Shown piece by piece: positions 1-11,315 of a stretch of 64,000 nucleotides of DNA. Position numbers and translations under genes: made by a program. Below the pieces are notes generated by a model. The model was given only the letters and a program-made list of their open reading frames with translations, ran no database searches and had not been told where the DNA came from. Every line of letters begins with the position of its first letter. Position 1 is the first letter of the stretch. Source of the stretch: Atrina japonica. Its lineage: Eukaryota > Mollusca > Bivalvia > Pterioida > Pinnidae. The stretch lies in assembly GCA_030159075.1 (NCBI GenBank), contig BROG01000132.1, forward strand, positions 820,001 to 884,000. The letters are read 5' to 3'.

Positions 1-147
1 CAAACTCATACACACACACAAACACATATACACATAAACACACACTCACATACAATGCTCATATACAAAAACGCAGAATGTAAAGTGGATCTTTCAAGAT
101 CACATCTCCCATGAAAGTCTTTTCATGCAACAATATATTTATATATA

Positions 148-166
148 TGTGTGTGTGTGTGTGCAA

Positions 167-207
<41 letters not shown>

Positions 208-232
208 GTGTGTGTGCATATATATATATATA
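148..232. repeat. TG/TA microsatellite
   Basis: Alternating GT and AT dinucleotide runs, interrupted once by a short TG run. Seen directly. Confidence 0.85.
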
Positions 233-683
233 TAATCTCACATAAAGGTACACACTTTCGCTTTCACCTACTTTCAATAGCCAACTTAAATATTTCCTGA
301 TAAGATTTAAAGTATAGTTTGTAAATGTCAATGAACAGATAAGCAAGGCATGTAATTTGTGAAATCCCGAATATTGATTTTTGTAAAATTGAAATACTTC
401 AAATCTTAGGGTGACATATATTTGGTATGTTAGATATATCACTCAAAAACTGAAGGAGATTTTACACAGGACCAAAAAAAACAAACCAGCAAACTCTTAA
501 AAACAAGGAAGTGTTTACGTAACTTTTTTTAAGATAACGATTTGATATAACTTGTTACATTTCAACTTATCATTGTAACACATAAAAACACAAAAAAAGG
601 ATACATATTCTTAAGTCAAGTGTTCCTGTTTACAGAAAATAAATACAGCCATTATTGACAGTAACATTGTTTTATTTTTTAAT

Positions 684-845
684 GGCACTTGATGCCAAAC
701 TCAATAAATCTTCAGTAATATGGTGGCGACTAATTTTTTTTATGGTGGAGAAAAACCCAGGTACAATGCACTAGGGAAGAGACCATCGGCCTTCAACAGA
801 TGTTTTGGCAAATTTCCTCACAAAATCAGGTTACCATAGGTTACA
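684..845 (-). mobile_element. SINE-like fragment, family B
   Basis: Read on the minus strand this matches the 3' part of the copy at 7603-7824: the ACTGAAGATTTGTTGAG tail block, the ACCTGGGTTTTTCTCCACC-like block and the GGCAAAACATCTG-like block. It is truncated and diverged. The assignment rests on within-window similarity only. Confidence 0.5.
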
Positions 846-2762
846 GTGGCACTCAAACCCAGGCTTACTGCAAATTATTTACATTTATATTGTAAGATCA
901 TTCATGATAACTGCCCATCATTATACCTAGGGCCTCTGTTACAGTACAGTAAAACCTGCTTTAGTAACCACCTGTATCCCTAAGGAGGTAATTATATACA
1001 AGTATATCCTGTGTATTTGTTTGTTTACTATTTACAACAGATCTGTTTCACATAACAATGGTTGGAAATTGTGTGTGAGTGACATGAAACAGTGAAAGCA
1101 CTGCATTCATTAAAGCACTTTGATTTTTTTTTTAACTAGACCTGTTTTCATGGAGTCTGAATATTTTTTTCAAATCGCAATTTAACCCTATCCATAATCT
1201 AAATCTAGATTTACTACAAATAGAAAAAAATGTGCATTTGTTTTTTTCAAAACTGACTCCCATTTGTTACACTTGCTCCATTGAAAATGAGCACCTGATT
1301 TTTTCCCCAGTTTTAAATATGCATAGGTGGACCGTGGATGCAAGATTTTAAGTTAGGGGGGTATGGGTATGTGTGTGCTTTCGATCCTCTCTGTGCCTTA
1401 GGATGCAGATAAAAAACTTGTAGATTGACATCATCATTGTTATATTACAAGCATCACTCTCTAAGACACATAATTTGTAAATTGATAAATTGTGAAGCAA
1501 TAATTCATTAGAGACAAGTCTAGAATATCATCGCTGAGAGGATCGCAACTCAAAAATTTCGGGAAAATTGTTATTAATTTTCCGACTATTTATAGAAAAA
1601 TTAAAGAATTTACACATATACCGCCTAATACAAGGGTTGCATTTGGCTGTGTTTCTGTTTGAATCCTTTCCTGATCATTGCACATGTATAATACCAAGCG
1701 CTGGATTAATTACGAGGCAACATTTCGTAATGGGATTGGGTTTTTATGCATATATCTGGAAGTACGTAGACGTATTTTTCTACTTTCAGATGCAACAATC
1801 TGCTAATAAATCACACTGATTATTCTTCTCAAATAAAGGTTGATACAAAAAAATAGTTACTTAAAATGTTGCAGAATTTTGGCCTTAGAGTAGCCTCCAA
1901 GCACTGAATTATGACCTCTCTATCTTTAAAAGTATTTCATTTATAGATTAATTTAATTTGAAATTGAAATAGAATTTGGTGATGGCTAGGGGATTCAGGA
2001 GTAAACTCCAAAGATTAATTTTAGAATTATCCAATTAATTGGAAGCCCAATGAGGTATTCTCTAGAATATTTTTCAGAATGAACCAGAACTCCCCATTTT
2101 GCATTTTGTCAACAACAACAAAAAATACGTCAAGATTCCTGGATTCGCCCCTTTAATTCTCTATAAAGTAAATCAATATGTTTCATAAATATAATTTTGC
2201 TGTTTGACATCAATAAAACATTTGGAATCGGGTTAAGCCCACTCATCCTGGTGTTTGATCGCCATATATGTTTAGTTTTGACAGAGGTTGAACTACATCA
2301 GAGCCGTTGCCATGAAAGGGAGGGGCGTAAAAGAGTGAATATGATAATGGAGGCATGTTTATACATGTTTATCATAACATTTATACTACATGCATTTTAT
2401 CTTCCTGTTTCTAAACAGAGCATGTGTTGTCAGATTATTTTAGAACAAAATAATTGGGGCTTCTTGAACTGCAAAACAAGAAATCACAAAGAGAAAATAA
2501 CAAAATCTTTATTATGAATTCAGTGTTGTTTTATCTGTGCCCCCTACATACATTTTAAAACTGTTTGTAGGTGATGTTTTTGTGTAAGTGGTGTAAGTAG
2601 AAATAATAATTTCGAAACAGGTGTTCAAGGATGCATGTGAGGCCCCTCTGGTTCCTTTACAAAACTTTGATACATTTGTAGGTACTCATTGGGCAAAAGT
2701 TGAAAGCTATTAGGAACTTTATGAAATATCATATTCTTATGGATTAAAACATATACCGGTGC

Positions 2763-2853
2763 TTAACTCATTCACCCCTAAAAACACATTTGGACTGGTC
2801 TAAGCCATTGATTTACAGAAGAGTCCATTGTTTTTCCGGGGTTGATGTGTTAA
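2763..2853. mobile_element. Palindromic MITE, short form
   Basis: About 90 bp bounded by TTAACTCATTCACCCCTA on the left and GGGGTTGATGTGTTAA on the right, which are near-perfect inverted repeats. The core carries CACATTTGGACTGGTC. At least six related copies occur in the window (see findings). Confidence 0.7.
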
Positions 2854-3709
2854 GGCAATCTCATGTTTAATCTATCATTCCTCCCGCTTTATGATGGTCG
2901 CTTGGGATATCAAACGAAAACCAGTATGGGTCAAATGTGAGTGACCTCTTGTAAAAGTGTGTACTGTTTGTCTAATGGAAAATAAAGATGTGCAACTTTG
3001 AAAGTTAATGGAAATGTAAAGACCACTACAATTGTATTTTTAAATTCATTGTTGATTTCCACAGAAACATCAGCCGCTTCTTCGGACACCAGCATGCATT
3101 TCAACGCTTTTGGCTAAAAGAATGCTCGTGATGAGTCGTGGCTAATGCACAGTGAGGAGGCAGTTGTTCGTGTGTGTGTAAATGTGTTCATGTGTGTGTG
3201 TGCACACATGTGGCAAGTAAAATTCCAGGCTGGCAAGTAAAATTTCCTATTCACTGGTCAAATGAAATGTGATTGTTTTTGTGTGGTAGAGCACTGTATC
3301 AATACATAATTTGATCTATTTGTTTAAGGGGTGAATATTAATTCAGGTATCATTCAGTGTTTGTTGATATGGATATTGACCTTTGAACCCTGATCATAGG
3401 TCAGCACCATCTACAGTCAGTCTTTAATCAAGAAAGATAACTGCAGCACTCCACTTGATAGCATTTTAAATTGAGATATCCATGGTGATAACCTTATTAC
3501 ATATCTGCAGTTGCCCTTTGATTACCGTTGTCATAAGATGCCTGAGAAATTTACTGTACCAGATAGTAAGGCGGAAGTTATTTTTTAAACAAACTTAAAC
3601 GTAAGATTAGATAAGGATTCAATTGGATACTACAGATATCATGAAATACATACAGATAAACAAACATCATGACACAAGTACATATATATATATACATGTA
3701 TATATACAT

Positions 3710-3850
3710 AAGGCCGAGTGGTTAGAGAATTGTGCTTTGAACCATGAAGTCTCTCACTTTTGGTCAGTGCAGGTTCTGACCTGTGCTATTGACTGATGCC
3801 AATGCAGTGAGGGTTCTTTTAAGTGCCACGCCTGCCCCCTTTTGTTTTGA
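3710..3850 (+). mobile_element. tRNA-headed SINE fragment, family B
   Basis: Starts with GGCCGAGTGGTTAGAG, resembling a class II tRNA (Ser/Leu) A box, followed by GTGCAGGTTCTGACC, resembling a B box. It is not a functional tRNA because no cloverleaf can be closed. It shares its body with 7603-7824. Confidence 0.6.
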
Positions 3851-4334
3851 GTCTTGTTAGAGCATGAAATTTCAGAATTTGTTTTCATAACCAACCTAAA
3901 AGGTTTTGAAGGTCTAAAACAAGTATAGAATAATGTTTGCAAGCAAACACTTGAAATATTTGGGAAGTACAATTATAAATTAACGAAGGCATTAGGAAAC
4001 CACTACTTATGTGCTGTTGTAGTATTGGCTTGGTCAAGGGCAACACTGCTTTCAATTCTGCAACAAGTGAAATGAACATGTGTAATTAAAAGTATCAACA
4101 ACATACCTCTTGACCTTTGACCTTCTACCACAAGTGTCCTCAAGAAACCTTCTATGTATTAACTTTGATAAACAGCAGTATACAAGTGATGAAGATGGTG
4201 TGTATTGGAGGCAAGGATGTCAATGTAGCTATATATGGCTAATTGTATCAGAAATGTTAAATCTGCAGACATTGAAACTGGGAAAATGAAATGTGAACAA
4301 GATAACTGAATAAGATACATTTATACAGCTTATT

Positions 4335-4518
4335 TGCTTAAAATGTTGTTTTACACCAAATTCAACAACTTTTCAGTAATACAGTGGCAGCCAGTTTTTA
4401 ATGGTGGAGGAGAGAACCTGGTTACATTGTACCCCTGAAGAGACAAAATCGACTCGAACCTGCGCTGACGAGGGTTAAGAGACTTTATGGTTTAAAGCAT
4501 GATGCCGATACCTTCTAT
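4335..4518 (-). mobile_element. SINE, family B
   Basis: On the minus strand it reads from a diverged tRNA-like head through an ACCAGGTTCTCTCCTCCACC block to a tail resembling TTGTTGAATTTGGTGTAAAAC. It is the same family as 7603-7824 and 47455-47650. Confidence 0.6.
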
Positions 4519-4549
4519 TGCAGTTGATCTCTCTAGTAACATACTCTCC

Positions 4550-5040
4550 CTAGCAGATGATCTAACTCAGTCTGTCTCACTCAGACAGATGATCTAACTC
4601 TGTCAGATAGTCTAACACAGGCAGAGGATCTAATATAACTCAAGCAAGATGGCATAACTCAGTCAGATGGTCTAACTCAAACACTATAACTCAGTCAGTT
4701 TGTCTAATTCAATTTAGTGATCTAATTTAACTATAAGTTAGATGGCCTGTCTAACTCAGTCAGATGGTCTCACTCAAGTCAGGTGGTCTACTTTATGTCA
4801 GATGGCCTAACTCGGTCAGATGGTTTTAATCAGAAGATCTAATATAACTTAAGTCTAATGGTCTAACTCAGGTCAGATGGTGTAACTCAGGTGATCTAAT
4901 ATAACTCAAGTCAGATGGTCTAACTCAGGTGGTCTAATATAACTCATTCGGGTTGTTTGTCAACTCGGTCAGATGGTCTAACTCGGATGGCCTAATATAA
5001 CTCAAGTCAGATGATCTAACTCAGTCAGTGTATTTCTATT
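4550..5040. repeat. Degenerate short tandem array
   Basis: Some twenty imperfect units based on TCAGATGGTCTAACTCAG and TCTAATATAACTCAAG, with variable spacing. It is an old, scrambled minisatellite with no open frame through it. Confidence 0.8.
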
Positions 5041-5120
5041 AGGTCATCTTCCTCAATAAGATTATCCCAATGGTCAGGTGATTTATACATGCAGGATAAC
5101 TATCTTATGCTTTTTTAACA

Positions 5121-5298
5121 TACAGTAAAACCTGCTTTAGTGACCACCTGTGTAGAAAGACCAACTGGTCACAAAGACCATTTTTGCTGTCACCAATAGT
5201 ATTATATGTGTAAAAATGAGTCTTTATATAAAGACCACCTCTCTATAAAGGTTTTCTTGTGTCCCTAAGGAGGTTGTTATATACAAGTATCACTTTAT
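5121..5298. mobile_element. MITE, TACAGTRAAACCTG clan
   Basis: Begins TACAGTAAAACCTGCTTTAG and ends GGAGGTTGTTATATACAAGT, with the characteristic CTATAAAGACCACCT interior. TACAGTRAAAC ends flanked by TA fit a Tc1/mariner/pogo-type non-autonomous element. The superfamily call is inference. Confidence 0.65.
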
Positions 5299-5885
5299 TT
5301 ATCGACTCTCGGTAAGTATCCACTCAAAAATGATGTTTCCTCAAGACATATTTTCCATCACATCATTAAGAATCAGGTAAACTAGACACTTGGCCAGGTG
5401 AAAACTAGATATACCTTGTCACCAAGGTACATTGACACCACAGAAAAAGAAAAGATGCCCCTAACAACACACCACGTAATTACAACAATATTCTAATACC
5501 ATTCTCTCATGAGACCATACAGTAACTTTGTTTATTGCCTCCATAAAACAAGATAGCCAATCAGAGTCTAGTCTACATAGATAATTTCTCCGTTCTTCTT
5601 GTAACCTGGTTTTAATGCTAAGATCATTTATTATACATGTTTACAAATATATGTATGAATATCTTACAAACTAATATATACTGTATTTGTTCGACATGTC
5701 AGAATTTTCTCAGACTTTGTGTGAGAAAATGGAAACAAAGACAAACAAATGTCATGTTTCTATGACAAGCAGGATGTTCAAGGTTTGCACATGTACATGT
5801 ATAATGTATGCTGTTATCAATTATGTATACATAAATGTGTGTGTGTGTGTCAGTGTGTGTGTATACACATATATGATCTGTAATT

Positions 5886-6005
5886 AGTTTCCATTCATAT
5901 CACATTTATGATACAAGTTTTTTGAATTTTCCATTTTGCAAGCCTGTGGTGAGCAAAAATGGAAAATTCGTAAGGAGTTTCATAAATGTGATATGAATGG
6001 AAACT
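5886..6005. repeat. Foldback hairpin, 26-bp perfect arms
   Basis: The arm at 5886-5911 and the arm at 5980-6005 are exact reverse complements over 26 bp. A second inner pair (GAATTTTCCATTTT against AAAATGGAAAATTC) extends the stem, so nearly the whole 120 bp can fold. It is probably a small foldback or MITE; a hairpin RNA is possible but unsupported. Confidence 0.8.
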
Positions 6006-6354
6006 CATGACAGATTTTTTTTATCATATCATTAAACATATCCAATATAAGCAGCATTTTCTGATGACTGAGGATGAGAATCTATATTCTCCTTTCTGTC
6101 GAGTTGACCAATTGTTCTAAATAGGAAAAATAGTTGCCTATAATAAGTGCACAAAACATATTGTAAATATTGCTTATATTTGAATACATACATTTAGCCT
6201 ACATTTTAAATTGCTATTTGCATCTAGGTATACTTTATCAGATGTTGAAATTAGCAAAACTGCCGACTTGAAAACAACAAAAATTTAAAATCACCTACAC
6301 CACATGTTTTATTCTATTGTTCCCATTCAAGTTCAAGTGACATCACAAACACCA

Positions 6355-6482
6355 AATAATGTCATCCCCAACCTTCAAATGAAGTGACGCCATCCCCAAC
6401 CTTCAGATGAATGAAGTGACGTCATCGCCAACCTTCAGATGAATGAAGTGACGCCATCCCCAACTTTCAGATGAATGAAGTC
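6355..6482. repeat. 32-bp tandem repeat, about 4 copies
   Basis: The unit is close to GTGACGCCATCCCCAACC followed by TTCAGATGAATGAA, with unit starts at 6384, 6416 and 6448. One unit carries the palindrome TGACGTCA. Confidence 0.85.
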
Positions 6483-6652
6483 AGCATACGTAGTGAATAA
6501 AAGTAGTTCACTTTGCTGCCATTAGCCAATCAAATCGCAGCTAGGCTTTATTATACGTGTTACATATAAAACATTTATGTAATCTGTTATGAAGCTGCAT
6601 AACACAAAGAGCATATTATAAATATATATATAAATGTATATACATATACACG

Positions 6653-6838
6653 CAGTCAACTCCACTCATAACCAGATGCATTGTACATAGTAACATACCG
6701 AAATACCAGTTATAGCGAGGAGATATCTCCACCCTGCGAAGTTCTTACTTTATACTGTACGAATCCGAATAACGAGATCTGGCTATAATGATGTTTAAAT
6801 ATACTGTCCTTCCACTTCGTTATAAGTGGAGTTGACTG
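6653..6838. mobile_element. MITE with CAGTCAACTCCACT ends
   Basis: The left end CAGTCAACTCCACTCATAAC is inverted at the right as GTTATAAGTGGAGTTGACTG, 20 bp with one mismatch, across 186 bp. There is no coding content. The CAGT terminus suggests a Tc1/mariner/pogo-type non-autonomous element. Confidence 0.8.
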
Positions 6839-7040
6839 TATATTGCCCCTATGCATCCCCATAAAAAGACCTCAACTCCTGATTCTGATTTCTGATTTGT
6901 TTCTTATTTCTAAATAGGACTAAATTTTTACTCCATAGTTAAAACAATTGTCATCAGAAATACATAAGAATTGAAAAGGCATCAATGGCCTATATATAGA
7001 ATCCCTGCCCCAGGGGGATAATCTAAACCACTACATAGAT

Positions 7041-7130
7041 ACTGTGGAACCTGTCTTGAGAGACCAATGTCATGAAAGACCACCTGTCTTTTGACATCAC
7101 ATTTTTAAAACAACTCAGTTAAATACCTCT
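7041..7130. mobile_element. MITE fragment, AACCTGTCTTGAGAGACC clan
   Basis: Opens ACTGTGGAACCTGTCTTGAG and continues GACCACCTGTCTTTTGACATC. It shares these blocks with 26874-27066, 30549-30706 and 39397-39535. Confidence 0.55.
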
Positions 7131-7145
7131 GTAAATAAAACCTCT

Positions 7146-7353
7146 TTCTAACTCATCAACCCCTGAAGTCACATTTGGACCTACCCAATTCAAAGAATGG
7201 CCAAGTCCATTTTCAGAATTCAGGAGGTATGATTTAGTATCAAACTTTTATAATAATTTTACATGCAAAATGATCTTGTTCACTCCCTAATTATCACAGT
7301 AAACTATACTATTTATTAATATGGGTGAGTCTAAATGTGACTCCAGGGGTTGA
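7146..7353. mobile_element. Palindromic MITE, long form
   Basis: Begins AACTCATCAACCCCTGAAGT and ends GTGACTCCAGGGGTTGATGA, inverted over about 30 bp. The interior reads CTTGTTCACTCCCTAATTAT, shared with 53502-53717. Confidence 0.7.
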
Positions 7354-7602
7354 TGATTTCAAGAACACTAAGCTGACTTTCCTGAAATTTGATACAATGA
7401 CGCCTGTCTTGACAGACTGCCCCAACTGCTATTAAAATGTGGATTTTGAAAGGTTGAAAAATTTAAAAAGACAATGTACATGAGTCACACCTGTAGAATA
7501 ACAGACAGCAATTAGCAATATGACTGAAAGCGATAGAAAGCTGACAAATTGTCATTTAGATAAACCAAAAAAACATTAAACACAGATCAGACACATATCC
7601 GG

Positions 7603-7824
7603 GGACTGTCATGGTCAAGTGGTTTGAGCATTATGCTTTCAACCAAGAAGTCCTTCACTTCTGGTCAGCACAGGTTTGAACCCTGCTGGATTCTAAGCTG
7701 ATTTTTGTGAGAAAGTTTGCCAGTTTAATTGCAGAAGGCTGGTATTCTCTTCCTGGGTACTCTTCTCCACAAATAAAAACTGAAGATTTGTTGAGCGGTG
7801 TAAAACATTATTCAAAATTAAAAA
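7603..7824 (+). mobile_element. SINE, family B, nearly complete
   Basis: The head CATGGTCAAGTGGTTTGAGC resembles a tRNA A box, and CAGGTTTGAACCC is a canonical B box. It is followed by the body GAAAGTTTGCCAGTTTAATT and the tail GAGCGGTGTAAAAC. This is the best copy of a second SINE family. Transcription by RNA polymerase III is inferred from the boxes only. Confidence 0.7.
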
Positions 7825-8284
7825 ATGGATACATATTTAAGATCTCTGTGTTAAGTGAAGCGTAAAATGAGTATTATTAATGTTGTTTTTTGTTTTATAG
7901 ATTGATTTATATCGTACTTTATTTTTTTCACTTGGAGTACAGGAACATCACCAGCTGTAGAAAATAAAAAATTTGACCTCTGCTACCGACTTATGCTACT
8001 GCAATTAGGGTTCTTTAACATTGGCCAACACAGAGGCAAACGTTTCTGTGTTGACCAATGTGTGTTTATATATGTAACTTAATAAAATGATTATTTTCCC
8101 CAGCACACTTGGGATTTATGATAATGTTCATGTAATACATAATTATATATTTGTACATGCATGCATTTATAAAAAAGGTTTACCATCAAAATCTGTGTTA
8201 TGTGTACATGATTACCATACAAAAGCGTTTATAAGCTAACGACACAAATGCCAATGTTAACAATAAAAATGCCTACACTGTAAC

Positions 8285-8610
8285 ATGCACCTGACCTATA
8301 TTCTATCTGTCTATCTATATATCCATCCATATCTATATCCATCCATCCACCTCTATATCCATCCATATATCTCTATATACATCCATCCATCTCTAAATCC
8401 ATCCATCTATCTCTATATCCATCCTTCCATCCATCTATCCCAACATGTATATCTATCCATCCATCCATCTATCCCTATAGCCATCCATCTCTATATCATC
8501 CATCCATCCATCTCTATATCCATCCATCCATCTCTATATCCATTCATCCATCCACCAATTGATCCATCAATCGATTAGCCTACCTACCTACATGTACCTA
8601 CCTACCTATA
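8285..8610. repeat. ATCC/TATC simple repeat block
   Basis: Interrupted CATC, ATCC and CTAT tetranucleotide runs ending in a CTAC run at about 8576-8608. The open frame through it is a by-product of the repeat. Confidence 0.9.
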
Positions 8611-9059
8611 GATAGCTATAGTACTAGTGTGCTCTTGTATATGTTTTCTCAGGTATGAGGTTTCAATACAAGATATTCCAGGTGACATCACTCCATTATT
8701 ATAACTGGCACATCCGTTGGATTATATATGTTTTTTTGAGTTAGATCTAATATTTTTATATCAAGCCAACACACCAGATGAAAACAAACTTTGTGTTGTG
8801 ATCTGATCAATGATTTCAAATAGGTAAAAAAAAACCTAAACCTTGCATCTATGATGGCTTTGTCCTGGTTTTGTATAAATTGTACAAAATATAGGTGTAA
8901 TGCATAAATTTGTCAGTTGTTGTATATTAATCTGGATATGACAAGGTACTTGTATAAAACACCTTTACTACGGGTCTGAAGATTAAAATGATGTGGCTTC
9001 TTATGTCTGTGACAAGACTGTTCATTGGTATGCCTTTGAGGTTAAAGATAGCTGGGTAG

Positions 9060-9292
9060 GAATGTGTGTACCAAATGTGTATTTGTATGTGAGTAAGTGA
9101 GTGTGTGTATTTGTGTGTGTGTGTGTGTATATGTGTATTTGTGTGGTATGTGTATTTGTGTGTTATGTATATTTGTATGTGAGAGAGTATATGTATGTGT
9201 ATACTTTTGTATGTATGTGAGTGACTTTGTGTGTGTGTGTGTGTGGTATGTGTATTTATATGTGAGTGTGTGAGTGTATGTGTGCATGTGTT
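9060..9292. repeat. TG-rich simple repeat
   Basis: Interrupted TGTG/TATG/TTTG runs. The minus-strand open frame across it is Thr/His-rich repeat translation, not a gene. Confidence 0.9.
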
Positions 9293-9364
9293 TTCGATCT
9301 ATCAGTCTATAAACTTCTTTAAAACTAGTTTTGATTTTCAGTAACATCAAATGAAATTCAATTA

Positions 9365-9537
9365 CAATGAAACTTGTATAAAGGGTCACCCAAGGGACCA
9401 GAAAATATTGAGCTTTATGTGCAGGTGACCCTTATACACAGGTTCAATATAGTTGAAGTAAAGGGACTTGAAAAAAACTGGCCCTTATAAACAGGCAATC
9501 CTTATATAAAGGTGTCTGCTATAGCAGGTTTTACTGT
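9365..9537. mobile_element. MITE, TACAGTRAAACCTG clan, reversed
   Basis: Starts TGAAACTTGTATAAAGGGTC and ends CTATAGCAGGTTTTACTGTA, an inverted version of 10136-10309. Confidence 0.65.
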
Positions 9538-9870
9538 AATTTACATGTACACCATCTATATTAATTTAACTTTTTTTTCCTAATGTATATCTTGATAGAT
9601 ACCACCAAAAAAAAAAATCACAAAATAAAGAAATATCTGATAAATACGTGAAATGCATCTGGATCTTGTGGAAATCACACATGCATTATACGATGTACAA
9701 GTATTCGCTTAGCTTTCTATTAGAATTTGAAAGTCATGAAGTGCTGACGGGGAAACTGTGTCAATCAAGCACACCATGTTAAAAGACATTGTTTTATATA
9801 TATAAAGTGATTTTTATGTTAAATTGACCATATCATTTTACAGATGTGCTTCTTTTAGAATTTATCTATA

Positions 9871-10041
9871 AGGACCCATGTCACAGTTGTTGTCAGCTTG
9901 TTTAAGTACCCTCAGGCTGCTCAATGGCTGTAAGTGCTGAGCATAGGCCAAAATCTGAAGCCCTTCATCGGCATTTGGTGACGTCTCCATATCAGTGAAA
10001 AATTCTTGTGTGGGACGTTAAACAACACTTATACAACAACA
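9871..10041 (+). mobile_element. SINE family A, 5'-truncated
   Basis: Matches the 3' two-thirds of the full SINE at 31556-31834: the block GCTCAATGGC, GAGCATAGGCCAAAATCTGA, CATTTGGTGACGTCTCCATA and the terminal GGGACGTTAAACAACA. The tRNA head is missing. Confidence 0.85.
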
Positions 10042-10135
10042 ATTTAAGATTGTCTTTTCCCATAAACATTTCACATCAAATCATATTTTGTAACATGCCT
10101 GTATCTTCAACAGGGCATGCACCCTTATATGTATA

Positions 10136-10309
10136 TACAGTAAAACCTGCTTTAGAAACAATCGGTGTATAAAAACCACCTGGTCATAAAGCCTGTTTTT
10201 TGCTGTCCCCAATATTACCATTTGTGTACTCTATATAAAGACCAGCTCCCTATAAAGACTGCTTTTGTTGTGTCTCTAAGAGGGACTTTATATACAAGTT
10301 TCACTGTAC
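10136..10309. mobile_element. MITE, TACAGTRAAACCTG clan
   Basis: TACAGTAAAACCTGCTTTAG at the left and ATACAAGTTTCACTGTA at the right, with TA on both sides. It is about 174 bp with no coding content. Confidence 0.75.
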
Positions 10310-10944
10310 ATCTAAACAGTTTAGTTACAGAAAAATATTGGGTGTGGCATAGAACACCAATTATCCATGATTTTAGTGACAAAATGTATCACTTCCTCTT
10401 GTCATATAAACATGGACAAATTGAGAAGCTGATATTTGATAGTGGTTCCATTGAATCCGCCATTAGACACCTGTAAGTACCTGTATAATATGTTACACAA
10501 ATTAAAAGCTTTTGTTAATTTAAGTTTGATGTTTAATAGGAATAATTGATGCATACAGGTATGAATCATACCTAAATACATGTATATACAAATTTCTTAT
10601 AATGCCCACATTATAAAAGATGAAACATTTCATATCAGTCAAAACCATAGGCATTAGTCACTTGAGATGTTCAATGGTTTTCTTCAACATAAACTTGTCA
10701 TCAGTGAGATGTTTCACTTCAACTTGTATTGACTAGTCTATATATACATTACTGCTTGATATAATTATAATGAGCAACACGACTACTTAAAGCCTCTGTA
10801 ACTCATGATCCCTGCAGGGAGCGAGATGTCTAGTGCATAAGTCTGTATCCTTCTTGGCCCATATTTCCAATGGCTACTATAAAAATTTGTACAATTCAAT
10901 GAAGGAATCAAACTGCATATCATAAAACCATTTAACCACCATCT

Positions 10945-11065
10945 AGGTATAGATCTGTGCGGACAGAAGACGAAAACTCACTTCAGAAAATCTGGCATGA
11001 TCAGGAATCAAACCAGGGACATTCATGTTGAACATCTGGTGCTCAATCAACTGAGCCATTAGTAG
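10945..11065 (-). mobile_element. tRNA-like SINE head
   Basis: On the minus strand TGGCTCAGTTGATTGAGCAC matches a tRNA A box and GGTTTGATTCC a B box. No acceptor stem or CCA-ready end can be paired, so this is read as a SINE head rather than a tRNA gene. Confidence 0.55.
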
Positions 11066-11230
11066 CCTACTTTGTCTACCAACTAACAAGAAATTTCTGT
11101 GCATTACAATTTTATTTATATAAATCAGATTAATTTCTGAAACTATTCAAAGGCCCCATAACCAATCCACAAACTTTAGGCAAAGTGCCAGAAATGTTAT
11201 GGACCCTAGCCAATGAGAGTGCTTTTATGT

Positions 11231-11315
11231 GCCACCCCTAAAGACACATTTGGACTGGTCTAATGGTCAGTTATTTAAAGAAGCGTTCATTGTTTTTCGG
11301 GGTTGATAAGTCAAT
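11231..11315. mobile_element. Palindromic MITE, short form
   Basis: CACCCCTAAAGACACATTTG at the left and TTTTTCGGGGTTGATAAGTC at the right, the same clan as 2763-2853. Confidence 0.65.

Larger units (their letters stand above)
1..3060. other. Left flank, no supported gene
   Basis: No coding exon is supported here. The stretch opens with CA/TA-type simple repeats (1-50 and about 148-232), then holds a minus-strand SINE-like piece (about 684-845), a short internally deleted copy of the ACAGTAAAACCTG element (about 945-1010) and a palindromic mini-element (2763-2853). The short open frames at 1568-1819 and 2197-2517 have no recognisable motif or splice context and are best read as chance frames. 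Confidence 0.6.
3061..4549. other. Intergenic, SINE fragments
   Basis: A small GC-richer patch at 3074-3170 follows a good splice-acceptor-like tract and is discussed as a weak exon candidate. The rest holds two tRNA-headed SINE-like pieces (3710-3850 plus strand, 4335-4518 minus strand) and unique AT-rich DNA. The open frames at 3754-3972 and 3885-4079 fall over the first SINE piece and are not genes. Confidence 0.55.

Noticed and set aside
8285..8578. Ser/Ile/His/Pro-rich open frame
   Set aside because: Created by ATCC/TATC simple repeats without stops in that frame.
9042..9389. Thr/His-rich minus-strand open frame
   Set aside because: Translation of TG-rich simple repeat.
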